Below, in pieces: positions 1 through 11,118 of a stretch of 64,000 nt of DNA. The stretch covers positions 83,050,097-83,114,096 of the forward strand of contig CM037590.1 of NCBI GenBank assembly GCA_021018995.1. Direction: 5' to 3'. Within the stretch, counting starts at the first letter, position 1; each line of letters starts with the position of its first letter. Both the position numbers and the translations under genes were made by a program. Source of the DNA: Chloranthus sessilifolius. Taxonomy: Eukaryota; Streptophyta; Magnoliopsida; Chloranthales; Chloranthaceae. The notes under the pieces are model-generated. The model made no database searches and had not been told where the DNA came from. It worked only from the letters and a program-made list of their open reading frames with translations.

Positions 1-485
1 GAAATTAATTGGACTTTTAGTAGTACTAGAATACTAATATTGATTAGACTTCTAATAAGATTAGGAAATTAATATTAATTAGGCTTCTAATGAAACCAGG
101 AAATTAACATTAACTGATCTCTTAACAGCATTAGAGTAAACCTATATAACTAAATCCACAATAGAATCAGGGGAGCCTAGACTAATCGAAACTATAACCA
201 CGAAGGGAAATGAAAGGGAATTAAACTATCTAAATTAAGGAAAAGACATTGCTGTTGACGATTCAGTATAGAAGTAACCCATACCCGCTCTTAAGTGTGA
301 TCATTGACGTGTTGTAGTGTCAGTGCATATCTACAGCTGGCGATCGCAACAAACTAGGAACCTTCCTAGAAACCCCTTTATATTTAACATTCCAAACGCC
401 GCATCGCTAGAGTCCACTAGGACAGAATTGGAAGCCACTGATTCAATGGGAACTGAGGGGAACCCAGAAAAATAGTGTACCAACA
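1..485 (+). repeat. 5' LTR of the Tat element (3' portion only)
   Basis: The segment aligns to 21823-22321 of the 3' LTR; the first 60 bases are identical and the last common bases are ccaaca. The 3' LTR copy holds an 11-bp stretch (near 22082-22092) missing here. Roughly 2060 bp of this LTR precede the window. Confidence 0.93.
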
Positions 486-488
486 GAC

Positions 489-505
489 TGGCGATCGCGA
501 TGGGA
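489..505 (+). other. Primer-binding site (degraded)
   Basis: TGGCGATCGCGATGGGA begins three bases after the LTR end. It starts with the TGGCGA and ends with the TGGGA expected of the tRNA-derived site used by Tat elements; the middle is altered. Position supports the call more than sequence does. Confidence 0.6.
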
Positions 506-601
506 TGCTTTTGCAAACTCTTTTTCTAGATAGTTAGTTTTCATCTTATTTCCTTATTTTCTTCTTTCCATCGTGTCGTTTAGATTCTCTTTTATATATA
601 T

Positions 602-2290
602 ATGAGTCTTCGTCAAAGACTCGAGATGTCTGATATACAAAGAGTGAGTTTAGGAGACCCACCATTGTGGGGATATCATGACAACCCCATGTACAGAAAA
701 GAATCACTTACGGTTCTAGCCCACGACAACCTGAGATTAATATGACTGGTGAGCAAGTGAATCCCTTCTCTACCCCACACACCGGGAACAATCATGATAG
801 GAGAGATGGTGGCATCGGACAAAACCTTACTGTCCAACAAATCGTAGAGCTCAAAATCCAAAGAATACAAAGAGGAGATGACGACTCCGAAGAATTGCTT
901 CAAGGGTTGGCCGCCGCATACTAAACCATTAGGTCACGACAATTTTTAGAAGAACAAGAGAGGCCACCTCCTACCCCAAGCAAGGTGTCAGCCCGGGCCA
1001 CCTCATTGAGACAACTTGCCCACACATTCTTCAACGATGACCCTCTGGACAAGGTTTGCTCACGGGTTCCTCCAAGGGCGAGCACCATTAAAATCAAAGA
1101 TCTCCCTAAAATGCTCGATGAGTACATGGCCAAGAGAGAGTGTCCTTATCACTCATTCGGGTTCGATAAATTTTTCCGGGATATCGAGTTCAATTTGCCA
1201 ACAGGATTTAAACCACCAAAGTTTACCAACTAGAATTACACCGAAAATCCAAATCATCACTTAGCCCTCTTTTGTAATGATTGTCTATCCATACGTGATA
1301 GTCAAGGACTTCTCATCCCCTATTTCCAATGTTCATTAAAAGGAGAAGCTTTAGATTGGCTTGCGGGACTCCCGCTTTATAAGATCGAAACCTTCGATGA
1401 ATTAGTTGGTCAATTCTTAGACCAATACAAACACTTGATCCAAGATACAGTCAGTTTCAGTGATCTAATGGCAGCTAAATAAGGACCCGATGAAGAATTT
1501 ACTGACTTCGTCGCTAGATGGAGAAAAATCGCTACCAGGATCAACACTTCAATGAAAGAGAAGGACTTGGTTGATATTATTATCGACAACACTAGAGAAC
1601 CGTTAAAGAGTGCACTCGTCATAAGTGATTGCCCCGATTTCATTGCACTCCACTCTCGAGCATCCCGACTAGCGCAACACATTAAAGGCAAAGATCTTGC
1701 GTTATCCATAGTCACGTTAAAAGTAGGCTCTTCCAACGAATTGAAATAAAAAATAATAAGAAAGCCTTAGGAACTGAGCAAGTTAACACCGTTGTCAACC
1801 AAGGACAAAACTCTGGTAACGGAAACTTTCAATCGTAAAATTTCGGACATAATCAAAACCAACAATGGTATACCAACCAAAATCAAGGTGTTAGTCAGCA
1901 GAGATATGCGAACCAAAACCAAGGTCATAATCAAAATCAAGGCCAATACTAAAATAGGAACCAGTACCCTAACACCTATCAGAATCAGAACACGACCCAG
2001 AGTCAACTGGCCCACGCGCAGAATTATAATAACGTACCCCCACCGTAGAACTTCAACCCAGTCAGAGGCCCTTACCAACCAAGGCAAGAACACTATCCCC
2101 CTTTACCGGATACAAGCCCCAACATCTTTCATCTCCTTAATACTCAAAATCTCCTCCGATTCTCGTAAGAAAAACCTCACTCATGGCCTGCAAATCTAGA
2201 CTATAGTAAATATTATGCCTTCCATCGATACGCGGGGCACAACCTACAAGATTGTTAGGTCCTCAGGGATGTAATCTATGACATGAATGA
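602..2290 (+). pseudogene. gag: gag of the Tat element (broken)
   Basis: Capsid/nucleocapsid precursor remnant. A first ATG at 602 opens 47 codons and closes at 743-745. The conserved retrotransposon gag block lies at about 985-1749, with the features SLKGEALDW, FDELVGQFL and EEFTDFVARW. It is interrupted by TAG at 1231 and by TAA at 1480, where the family has KQGP. After a frameshift near 1750 comes a glutamine/asparagine-rich stretch (1755-2050) of NQNQG-like repeats. A zinc-knuckle-like end follows at about 2200-2245 (YYAFHRYAGHNLQDC), its first cysteine replaced by tyrosine. No single frame spans the gene, and it cannot make a full Gag protein. Identification rests on the block order and on following the primer site. 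Confidence 0.82.
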
Positions 2291-3440
2291 CTGAAATAAA
2301 ATTGATTAGGAAGTGCTTAGGAATCCCAACCACAACAAAGCAACAAAATTTAGAGATCATAAACAACCCCATGCCCAACCACAACAAAGCAAGACCGGCC
2401 CAGGTCACTACCGTGGATCTCCCCGGTCAACCTTCCTTCCAACCCTCTACTTTAATCACTCGCATCCAACCCTCTGCTGCTTCTGCCACACCAGCAAGAG
2501 CTTCCTCACCCCCACATCCCTCAGCCCTAGTTACTCACATTTCCCTACCGAGCCCGCCTCCATATCCAAAATTCACTCAGATACGAGTCCATTCCTTTAG
2601 GGCCAGGAGACAATTCCTCCATTGTCACCCACCATAACCTTCAACCCCTCCAAACCTTTAACCAATGCCATTACCACTCTCTTTATCTGATTTTAAACCC
2701 GAATATGGAGATCACGTTCTCCAAACTGCGGCCCAAATTGCTGCATGGGTAGAAAGTGCCACTTGTAAGACTCTGAGCCGAGAGAGTGAAACAAAGACTG
2801 AGTGTTTACTAAACGTAGGAGAAAGTGGGTGAGAAGAACACCCCGACTCATGCGAGATGCTGGTCTTTGCTTTCAAAGAAGAGGAGGATTACACACAATA
2901 TCTCCCACCTTGGAACGGTGATGTGCAGACACACGCTCCGATCTCCAATTTCACTCGCTTCACGAACACTCCAACATCGAGTCATGTCGAGTTTGGCCAA
3001 CAACTGACGTGCTCAATTCTCAAGTCAAGAACCAATTACCCACCTCTTCTTTTCCCTCGGAGTAAGGATTTCATGAGCTCACAATCACCAGAGGGGAATG
3101 TGAGAGAAAGAGAGGTTAACTTGCCTCCCCCACCTCACCTCATCCCTCCACCAATCCCTGCATCTCAACCACTCCAACCACCTACACCTCTTGAGTCAGG
3201 ACAAGAGTACGACCTTTTGTGACATCTCTAGAAGATCCTGACCTAGATATCCATACTAGAGCTCATCAAGAAATCACCTGACCATCACCGATTATTGATA
3301 AGGACACTTGAAGACACACAAGTAGATGAGGATACGACCCTAGATGAGCTTCATCAAATCACCTCGGTCATGGCGCAACCTCCAGCGCTTACATTTACAG
3401 ATGCAGACATGCCTAAGAGTCACTCCGCGAAAGTGCAACT
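2291..3440 (+). other. Gag-protease linker, Pro/Ser/Thr-rich, no recognised domain
   Basis: Several short frames here are rich in proline, serine and threonine, for example 2287-2637 and 2857-3222, but none continues across. The stretch sits where Tat elements have a variable linker between the zinc knuckle and the protease. It is probably decayed linker coding sequence. Confidence 0.45.
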
Positions 3441-3443
3441 CCC

Positions 3444-3824
3444 ATATATCTCACGATCATAATTAGAGAATTTTCTATACCCCATGAGCTGGTTGATACA
3501 GGAGCAGGACTCAATATTTGCCCTCTCATAATATTAAAGACGTTCGAATACACAGAGCAAGACATCAGGCCCTCCACACTGTCACTCATAGCTTACGATG
3601 GCTTGCGTCATTTCGTGAAAGGAACTATTAAACTCCAAGTTTGCCTCGGACCTGTGACGAAAGACGTTACTTTCCATGTTTCCGATTCCGTTAGTACGTA
3701 CAATCTTATCTTAGGAAGGAAATGGCTAGAGTTGATGAAGGCTGTCACGTCCACATATCATCAATGCGTCAAGTTCCCATACGAGAACTCTATCGTCCGT
3801 ATTTACGCTGATGCACCCCTCTAG
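3444..3824 (+). pseudogene. Aspartic protease domain of the Tat pol
   Basis: Retroviral-type aspartic protease that would cut the polyprotein in the particle. The frame runs to 3824 and holds ELVDTGAGLNICP, with the catalytic Asp-Thr-Gly at 3495-3503. The downstream NLILGRKWL motif (about 3700-3730) is the family's second hallmark. A TAG at 3822-3824 then interrupts, and the same frame resumes at once with the G-patch segment. The catalytic residues are intact; the reading frame upstream is not. The domain lies between the gag linker and the G-patch, the usual Tat order. Confidence 0.8.
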
Positions 3825-3827
3825 GAG

Positions 3828-4316
3828 ATGGATACTGATTACATGATAAGCATCCCGACAGCCCATGATTCCATATTAAACACAGGCCACATTCAAAAAA
3901 CTCGAATCCTTAACGAGACAACCATTGAGGAAGTCTGTCCCCCTGCCCGTCCTAGTTCTCCCCCAATGCGTCAACAAAAATTAGTGAGGAGAGAGGTCGG
4001 TCCAGACCTCGCCAAACTTTATGACATCAACCCCACCACGACAAAAGGGTGGGATCTTATGTACCAACTTGGATATGTCCCCCACAGTGGACTCAATAAG
4101 AATAAGCAAGGTTGTGTAGAACCTGTCGTCCCAACAAAAATATACAAACACATAGGGTTAGGTTATCAATCGGATGGCCCACAAGCCGGCTTATTCCTTA
4201 CCTCACCAAAATGGTCTCTATATGACCACTTCATCTATGTGACCACTGAGAAAGCAAATGTACCGAGGCAGAAGGAAGTGTCCTTCGCCAAATCCCAGGA
4301 AACAGAAATTGAATGA
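3828..4316 (+). pseudogene. G-patch segment of the Tat polyprotein
   Basis: The frame continues from the protease after one stop. Around residues 65-110 it has GWDLMYQLGY, then GLNKNKQG, then HIGLGYQ, which is the glycine spacing of a G-patch, an RNA/partner-binding fold of about 45 residues. G-patches directly after the protease occur in some plant Tat-type retrotransposons, where they are thought to help protease or RT bind nucleic acid. The end of the frame at 4314-4316 leads into a charged linker. Function in this copy is inference; the motif itself is clear. Confidence 0.68.
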
Positions 4317-5748
4317 ATGGCCAAAGCATTCAATGATTTAACAGGTCTTAATGACAACATGGATGAATTGCTCAAAGGAGTCAAACCCTTGTTTGATCTT
4401 AAAGAGTCCATAGAGGAGAGAAAGAGAGATCCTCCAGAAACTGAACCATGATCAGAAGATTGGGAATTCATCGACAATGAAGACTTTCATATAACAACCA
4501 TGCATGATGATGAAGAGCACCTGCGCTCAACATGGGAAGAGGATGACACCCTGTAAGAAAATCTTAACCCATATAGCATCCGTCTCGGCCTTGGCCTTGG
4601 AGGGTGGGAATGCTAGTGGGATTCCTCTTGTATTGTTCGCCCTTACTAGCCCCACTGTAGGACATGTACTAGTATATTAGAACGTTTCGCCAATTGGACC
4701 CGACATTCTATGATGGAGGAATCAAACCACTCTGACCCAGCGGTGACAAAAACCAGTAATGACTCACCAGTTTGGCTACTAACACAAGGAGTAGAAAAAC
4801 CCGACGGTCATTTGGTTGATCCAGAAGGAAACACTCAACACGCTCTTATGGAGTTTGAAGAGGAACTCGAACTAGACACTTCTACATCCCCGAATTCGCT
4901 ACAACTCCAAATATTTTGGAAATCTCTCGAAGAAGAATAGATATCTTGAAGAATAACGACAACCTCCTCCGAGGGATGACGAAGACTACTGGATAGATCT
5001 CCCTGCACTCAAGTTAGCGGAGCAAGCCAATTTAGGACTTCAAGCATTATCAAATCAAGAAAATGAGTTCGACACTGTCTCCGACTCTAACTTAGAAGGA
5101 TGGGAATGCCCTTGGGAATCCCCCTACATTCTTCAACATTATCAACCTCACTGTCGAACATGCGTGCTCATCCTAACGTATCATGAAGATCAAGGAAAAG
5201 AACTCGCTACCCCTAAGGGTCCTTTGGGAGATCCCCCTCAGTGGGAAGAACAACCATATTACGACCCAGAAGTGAATAGTTCGATTGACTACAATCTTCA
5301 GAGTTTCTTCAATGAAGAGGCCATTAACGTAATAGAGGAAATCCGAACGTCGGTGCCACTATCGCCCTCGTCACTCATTGAAAAGGTCTTATTAGCTGAG
5401 GACTCCAAAAAAAAATGTCAAATTCACAAGTTTGCATTTTCTGAAGAATTGCCCAAACGGCTCCAGTAGTCATCTCGCTCCCTCAACTAGAGGAAGCAAT
5501 TCTCTCGACGCCCCTTGAGGCGATCGACCCTGTACCATATTTATTGTTAAAAATTAAAAAGAATAGAAAAAATAGAAAACCTTAAAAATTCAGAAATATA
5601 AAATCTAAAAAATTCAGAAAATCCCAGAAAAGAAAGGGAACCCTTCGTCCCGAACTAGATTTGTGGCCAACAAGGAGACTTTTCTCCTAAGGTTTCCATC
5701 CCATCCCCCGCACGAGGACGTAAAACATCTCGGCTAAATAACAAGCCA
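4317..5748 (+). other. Acidic pro-RT linker with a duplicated Trp/Cys module
   Basis: Glu/Asp-rich open stretches (4710-4940 and 5164-5469) lie between stops and frameshifts. A module reading roughly GWEC-x-W-[DE]-S ... PHCRTC occurs near 4600-4680 and again near 5095-5166, pointing to an internal duplication. Bases 5545-5640 are A-rich and non-coding. No enzyme domain is seen. It is probably a decayed spacer of the polyprotein. Confidence 0.5.
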
Positions 5749-6940
5749 GTGACCATACCGAACGAGATACTTCGTGACTTTAAGAGAAGAATCAGTAGTC
5801 TTGACCTTCACCTTACCAAAGATCTCTCAGTCATAGAATGTGCTGATGAAGGGTTACCTTTCACAAACTCAGATGTCGAGGAGGCAGCATACGAACTTAC
5901 CAAGGACGAAGAAAGAACACCAGATGTCGAGGAGGCAATGAACTTTCAGCGGGTTATCAAGCATTTCGATGAGCAAACCCAAGCTGTCACAGAACCCACA
6001 GAAGAACTTAACTTTGGCACTGAAGAGAAACCTAAGAAGTTACTGATTTGCGCAACGCTTAACTCTAAGGAACGCTGACAAATTGCATAAGTCCTGCAAG
6101 AACACCTTGCCTCTTTTGCATGGTCCTATGAGGACATGCTCGGTTTAGACCCAAGTTTAGTAAAGCATCGTCTCATCTTAGAACCCGATGCAAAGCCTGT
6201 TAAGCAGAAACTTTATAGGATGTACCCACAAACTGCCCTCCAAGTTAAAGAGGAAGTCGACAAGTTATACAAAGCCAAATTCATCCAAGTCATTCTTTAC
6301 CCTAAGTGGGTCGTCAACATAGTACCTGTCACCAAGAAAGATGACAGAGTATGGGTTTTCATCGACTTCCGAAACCTCAACCAAGCATGCCTAAAAGATG
6401 ACTTTCCACTCCCACACATTGACACTCTAGTCGACAACACCGTTGGACATGAGATGCTATCCTTTATGGACGGTTTCTCTGGATATAATTAGATCAAATT
6501 AGCAGAGTCCAACCATGAGAAGACTTCCTTCACCACACCATGGGGAACTTACTATTACGTCGTTATGCCTTTTGGGCTCAAGAACGCAGGAGTTACGTAT
6601 CAGCGCGCAATGATGACTATCTTTCACAACATGATGCATAGGTGCATAGAAGTCTACGTCGATGACATATTAGTGAAGTCCCAAATGCGAGTAGGGCATG
6701 TTGAAGTGCTCCGACTAGTTTTACAGAGAGCTAAGAAATATCAGCTAAAAAAGAACCCAAAGAAATGTGTCTTCGGGGCCACTTCTGGAAAATTAGTCGG
6801 TTTCATAGTTAACAAGCGAGAGATCGAAGTTGACCCTGCAAAAGTCAGAGCCATCCTCGAGATATCGCCTCCCAGTAATATCAAAGAGTTACGAGGCCTG
6901 ATAGGAAGATTGCAATTCATCAGAAGATTTATCTCCTAGC
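5749..6940 (+). pseudogene. Reverse transcriptase domain of the Tat pol
   Basis: RNA-directed DNA polymerase that would copy the element's RNA. The order of motifs is FAWSYEDM-GLDPS (about 6115-6155), then VFIDFRNLNQAC-KDDFPLP (about 6355-6415), then FMDGFSGYN (6466-6489). PFGLKNAGVTYQ follows, then the catalytic YVDD at about 6654-6665 and LRGLIGRLQFI near 6890. Stops break it: TGA at 6076, TAG at 6490 where the family has GYNQIK, and TAG at 6937. The catalytic aspartates are all present, so the enzyme was lost by nonsense changes rather than by active-site loss. A 16-bp stretch is repeated at about 5872 and 5923 (SDVEEA and PDVEEA). Confidence 0.92.
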
Positions 6941-7520
6941 ATTCAGACAGATGCGATCCTTTCTACAGACTACTTAAAGGAGGAGCTGAGTACAAATGGG
7001 ATGACCAGTATCAGCAAGCCTTTGACAACATCAAGAAGTACCTCCTTAATCTGCCAATACTATCGCCACCTGTCCCCGAAAGACCCCTAATTCTATACCT
7101 CTCAGCGAACGATAAAGCAATGAGAGTAATCCTCAGACAATATGAAGAAGATGGTAAGAGAGAGAAGGCTATCTACTACCTCAGTAGGACGTTGGTCGAA
7201 TACGAACGAAAATACACTTCAAGGGAGAAGACTTGCCTCACATTGGTGTGGGCCTCTACCAAATTATGACACTACTTTGGAGCACATAAAATACTAGTAC
7301 TAGCCCAAATGGACCCTCTGAAGTATGTATTCGAAAAGCTCGCAACATCAGGAAAGATAGCTCACTGGCATATGCTATTGCAAGAATTCGATATCACTTA
7401 TGTCACGCAGAAATCGATCAAAGGACAAGCAATCGCCGATTACCTCGCAGATCTCCCACTCCCGAATGATGAACCCATACACGTGGATATCCCCGATGAA
7501 GACCTATTCACGATTCATAA
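6941..7520 (+). pseudogene. Gypsy-type RNase H / connection domain of the Tat pol
   Basis: The sequence follows RT in the same frame: PFYRLLKGG, then LILYLSANDKAM, then KAIYYLSRTL, then EKTCLTLVWASTKL. A TGA at 7267-7269 stands where the family has arginine (KLRHYF). It ends with the FDITYVTQKSIKGQAIADYLADLP region (7385-7460) that links to the second RNase H. In Tat elements this original RNase H is degenerate and acts as a connection domain, with activity moved to the following domain. That role is family knowledge, not visible here. Confidence 0.85.
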
Positions 7521-7529
7521 CGAAAAGCC

Positions 7530-8204
7530 CGACAAGATCTCGTGGACCCTTTATTTTGATGGTGCTCTAAATCACAAAGAAAAAGGCATCGGGATAGTCC
7601 TCCTAAGCTCAGAAGGAATTGTCATACCTAAAGCATTTCAGTTAGATTTTCCTGTCACTAATAATGTCACAAAATATGAAGCCTTTATAGCTGGACTACA
7701 AGCCGTGCTTCAATTAGGTGTTAAGAAATTAAAAACCATCGGTGATTCCAAACTAGTAATTTCACAAGTCATAGGAGAATTGAAAACTAAGGAAAGGAGA
7801 TTAATGGCATACCTAAAAATCGCTCAATATTTAGTAAAGAAATTTGAACAAATCTCTTTTACACACATCCCTAGATTAGAAAATGAGCTCGCAGATTCCC
7901 TAGCCATGCTGGCCTTAGTCATCCAAATATCCATCGGACAAAATATCAAGACCTTCTTCATTGAAAAGCTGACAGTACCTGCCCACGAGGTAGCATGGAC
8001 CGTCAATAGAGAATTACCTGTCCTCCCCACAAGTACAGGACCGAAAGAAGCAATCACCCTGAGAAAGCACATCAAGAAGGAAACCAAAGTCGCTATGTTT
8101 AGATTTGAAAAATCACAGACCGACGATAGACAACCGTGGTATTTCGACATCTGGATCTTCTTGAAACATCAACACGTCCCTCCATACGCCATGAAGATTG
8201 AATA
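7530..8204 (+). pseudogene. Archaeal-type second RNase H (aRNH) of the Tat pol
   Basis: Removes RNA from the RNA:DNA hybrid. The pattern WTLYFDGALN (Asp), TKYEAFIAGLQA (Glu), IGDSKLVI (Asp) and LADSLA (Asp) gives the four catalytic acids of the archaeal/plant RNase H type. The domain occupies about residues 75-200 of the 298-codon open frame 7309-8205, the longest uninterrupted part of the pol. A second RNase H of this type is a mark of the Tat lineage. It ends near QPWYFDIW, the normal lead-in to integrase. Confidence 0.88.
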
Positions 8205-8379
8205 GAAGATCATAAAGAACCGATGCACCTGATTCTACATACTCAACGAAACATTATACAAAGAAGCCTTCACTAAAGGAGTACTACTACGATGCGTCAC
8301 GACTACTGAAAGATAATATATCATTTGAGAAGCACACGTCAGTGCCTGCGGTACCCACTCCAGTACACAGACACTCACC

Positions 8380-9406
8380 AATTAAGTTACACGATAAGGC
8401 TACTTCTGATCGACAATGATTAGAGATTGCCACCTCTATGTCTAATCCTGCAAGCAATGCCAAGAATACGCCGCACTTGTCAAAGCTCCATCAGTTGCAT
8501 TGAATACTATGACTCGCCATGGCCATTTTTTATGTGGGCCTTTGATGTCATTGGACCTTTCACAGATACCGTTGGGAACACCCACACACATGCGTTCATT
8601 CTTACAGCGACTGAATACTACACCAAATGGGTAGAAGCTGAATCCTACGTCAAAATCACCGCTTTAATACTTGTAAGGTTTATCGTTCAGAATATCATCA
8701 CTAGGTTTGGAGTACTCAAGATGTTTGTCACTGACAACGGACCACAGTTTATTGCTGAGAAGATGAAGAAGTTATGTAAGAAATTTGGCATTGATCTATA
8801 CCACTCATCACCGTTCTACCCTTAAGGCAATGGACAGGCAGAAGCTATGAACAAAATGCTAATTTGAATCCTGAAATGCACAGTAGAAGAAAGCAATGAA
8901 GAAGACTGGCCTAAACGACTATCAGAAGCACTCTGGGCCTATAGGACCTCTATTCGTACGACCACTTGCCAAACTCCCTACCTCCTTACCTACGGGATTG
9001 AGGCAGTCCTACCATATGAGATACAAGTACCATCCTTATAGATTCAACTCGATGATGAGCTATTCTTAGACGAGAGGAGAATTGCCCTACTCACGCAGCT
9101 AGAGTAGCTCGATGAAACACATCTAAGGGCAGCTAATCATGCTCAGGTATATCAAAGGACAGTGGCCAGGACTTATGATAAGAAAGTCCTTGAACAAACT
9201 TTAATATTAGAGAATTAGTCTTGAAGAAAATCAAACCTTCCAAGCACGCCCACCCGAAAGGAAAACTGAAACCGAACTAGGAAGGCCATTATCCTTATGT
9301 CATAACAACCGCATACCCAGAAAATGCCTACAAACTGGCGAACTAAGATGGGGAAGAACTCTCTAGCCCTTGGAACGCCATGTACCTTAGAAAATATTAC
9401 CCTTAG
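8380..9406 (+). pseudogene. Integrase of the Tat pol (frameshifted)
   Basis: Inserts the cDNA into host DNA. The zinc-binding part is only partly readable (CKQCQEYA near 8450, in another frame). A frameshift near 8500 leads to the catalytic core, with FDVIGPF (first Asp), VTDNGPQF (second Asp, near 8735) and GNGQAEA (Glu, near 8840). A TAA at 8823-8825 stands where the family reads YPQGNG. Then come LWAYRTS and TPYLLTYGIEAVLP. The C-terminal part is again frameshifted and ends with WNAMYLRKYYP and TAG at 9404-9406, a typical end of Tat pol. All three catalytic acids are visible. Confidence 0.88.
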
Positions 9407-11118
9407 CCCCTGTGATCGTCACATCCCGTGGTTAAATACTTATATTTATCACCCCCATAGTCGTCATGACCCATTCATTGGTCGTATGCCTTCAATTCTT
9501 AGAATATCCTTAAGACCTCCGATTTATCGCCCGCCTTTTTCTCACTCGGGCAATTTGATTAAAGGACTAGTGACCTATATAACCCGTTTCAAAAGCATAA
9601 GTAACACCCGATCCTCATTCCCCTTCCCCCACCATTGGAGGAGATGTTAGAGCAAAAAAAAATAAAGATGTTAGGTTCAATCAAAACTAATTATTCTTAC
9701 GCTAGCAGGATACTTTTAAAAAAAAAATGCATTTATATGTCAAAAGTTGAGTGAGAGCATTACGACGAATGAATAAGTCAATGAGCTCAGGGAAGCATAA
9801 GCACACCGTGAGGACACCCCTGGTAACATTACTAGAAGTGTATAAGCAAGCTGTGAGGGCATCCCTGATGTCCCCATATTACTAGATGTCGTCGTAAGGT
9901 GGCGGGAGGAGGATAAACTCCTGCTAACCATAGAATATGAGATTTTGATAGTGCTGAAACATGACGAAGAGTTCGATCATGGCATCTCGTATCCCCTCTG
10001 AGAAAAAGATTATTACTCATCCATTTTGGGAAGTACTAGATACAAACTATTCCCCGCATCACTGAGCCTTACCCCCCTCTGCTATCTTTATTTTTGACGA
10101 TAAATCAGAAGCCTTACAGGGTACTCCTAGAAATGAAACCGAAAATCGATGAATGATGATTGATGGAATCACCTACTATACCTGTCATACTTCTCCCTAA
10201 TAACCACAGGATAGGATGACCACCACCCTAGAAGAGACCCCTGTATACAGTTGACCTAAGCAAAGAGACCTTCCTCGATTCGGTGATAGTACTGATCAAC
10301 TTTTTCTTCAAAACTAACTCACTAAATACCCATGACTACTTATAGACCCAAAGCGCTCATCTCGAAACCCAGAAAAGCTCCATTGCATCTTGACGCTGGG
10401 GCATTTTTTTGGATTAGAAGAAGAATCATATCAGAAGCGCCGGCTTGTCCACAAAGAAGATAAGAAACGACAAAGTTACCATTCGAAAAGTGCTACCAAA
10501 GATACCATACTGTCAATCCTATCATGCTCCTACACTGGGGCATTTTTATTTTTTATTATTTCGTTATTATTTCTATCTTAGCTATTTACTTTCCCTATTG
10601 CATTGTTGTCATTTCAAAAAAAAGAAAAGATAAAAAAGAAAAAGAAAAAAAAAGAGAGAAAAAAAGTAAAAAAGAGAGAGCACATATCCATCTGTTGCTA
10701 CTAGACTCTGGTCTGAGACACTTATCCCCCTTGACAACTAGCAAGGGGGAGGACAAAATTACTGACAACATTACTCTCACATGTGTAGATATGAGGTAAT
10801 CTTCAACCATCATCGGGCCAGCTCAGGAAGCATCCAAGTCCCAATGACGGTCGATGGCGCTAAAGCAAAAAAAAGAAGCAAAAATAGACGTAAGTGGTAA
10901 CTAAAAGAAAAAGAGCCAATTAGGTACATCTAAACCAAAAAAATCTCTTTATGTATATATATCAAAATCTTTTTTTTTTTTCTTTTACACTTATCACCGG
11001 GGGCATCCCCCCTATATATATAACACACGCATACTATGGATACAAACACACACACACACACCAACTCCCTACGCTGCCACTGGGATGGCCGAGCGCTGTT
11101 GTCCCCGGTATCATCAGC
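9407..11118. other. Spacer between pol and the antisense gene
   Basis: Non-coding. At about 9785-9895 two imperfect copies of a 56-bp unit (GTGAGGRCAYCCCTG ... ATTACTAGA) stand in tandem. The string TGGGGCATTTTT occurs near 10396 and 10535; its reverse complement recurs at 15.7-17 kb. Bases 10610-10680 are A-rich. A hairpin sits at 10725-10750, and another GGGGGCATCCCCC hairpin near 10999. Pol (+) and the antisense gene (minus) converge on this interval, so it probably holds the 3' ends of both transcripts. Confidence 0.6.
10725..10750. repeat. Perfect 9-bp hairpin
   Basis: TCCCCCTTG and CAAGGGGGA are perfect inverted copies separated by eight bases. It sits between the convergent ends of pol and the antisense gene. 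A processing or termination role is only a guess. Confidence 0.6.

Noticed and set aside
1792..2199. 135-codon Thr/Ile/Arg-rich + frame
   Set aside because: Out-of-frame shadow of the Gln/Asn-rich gag stretch, which matches the family in another frame.
10725..10750. Bacterial-style terminator
   Set aside because: A hairpin is there, but the setting is a plant retrotransposon, so a rho-independent terminator makes no sense.
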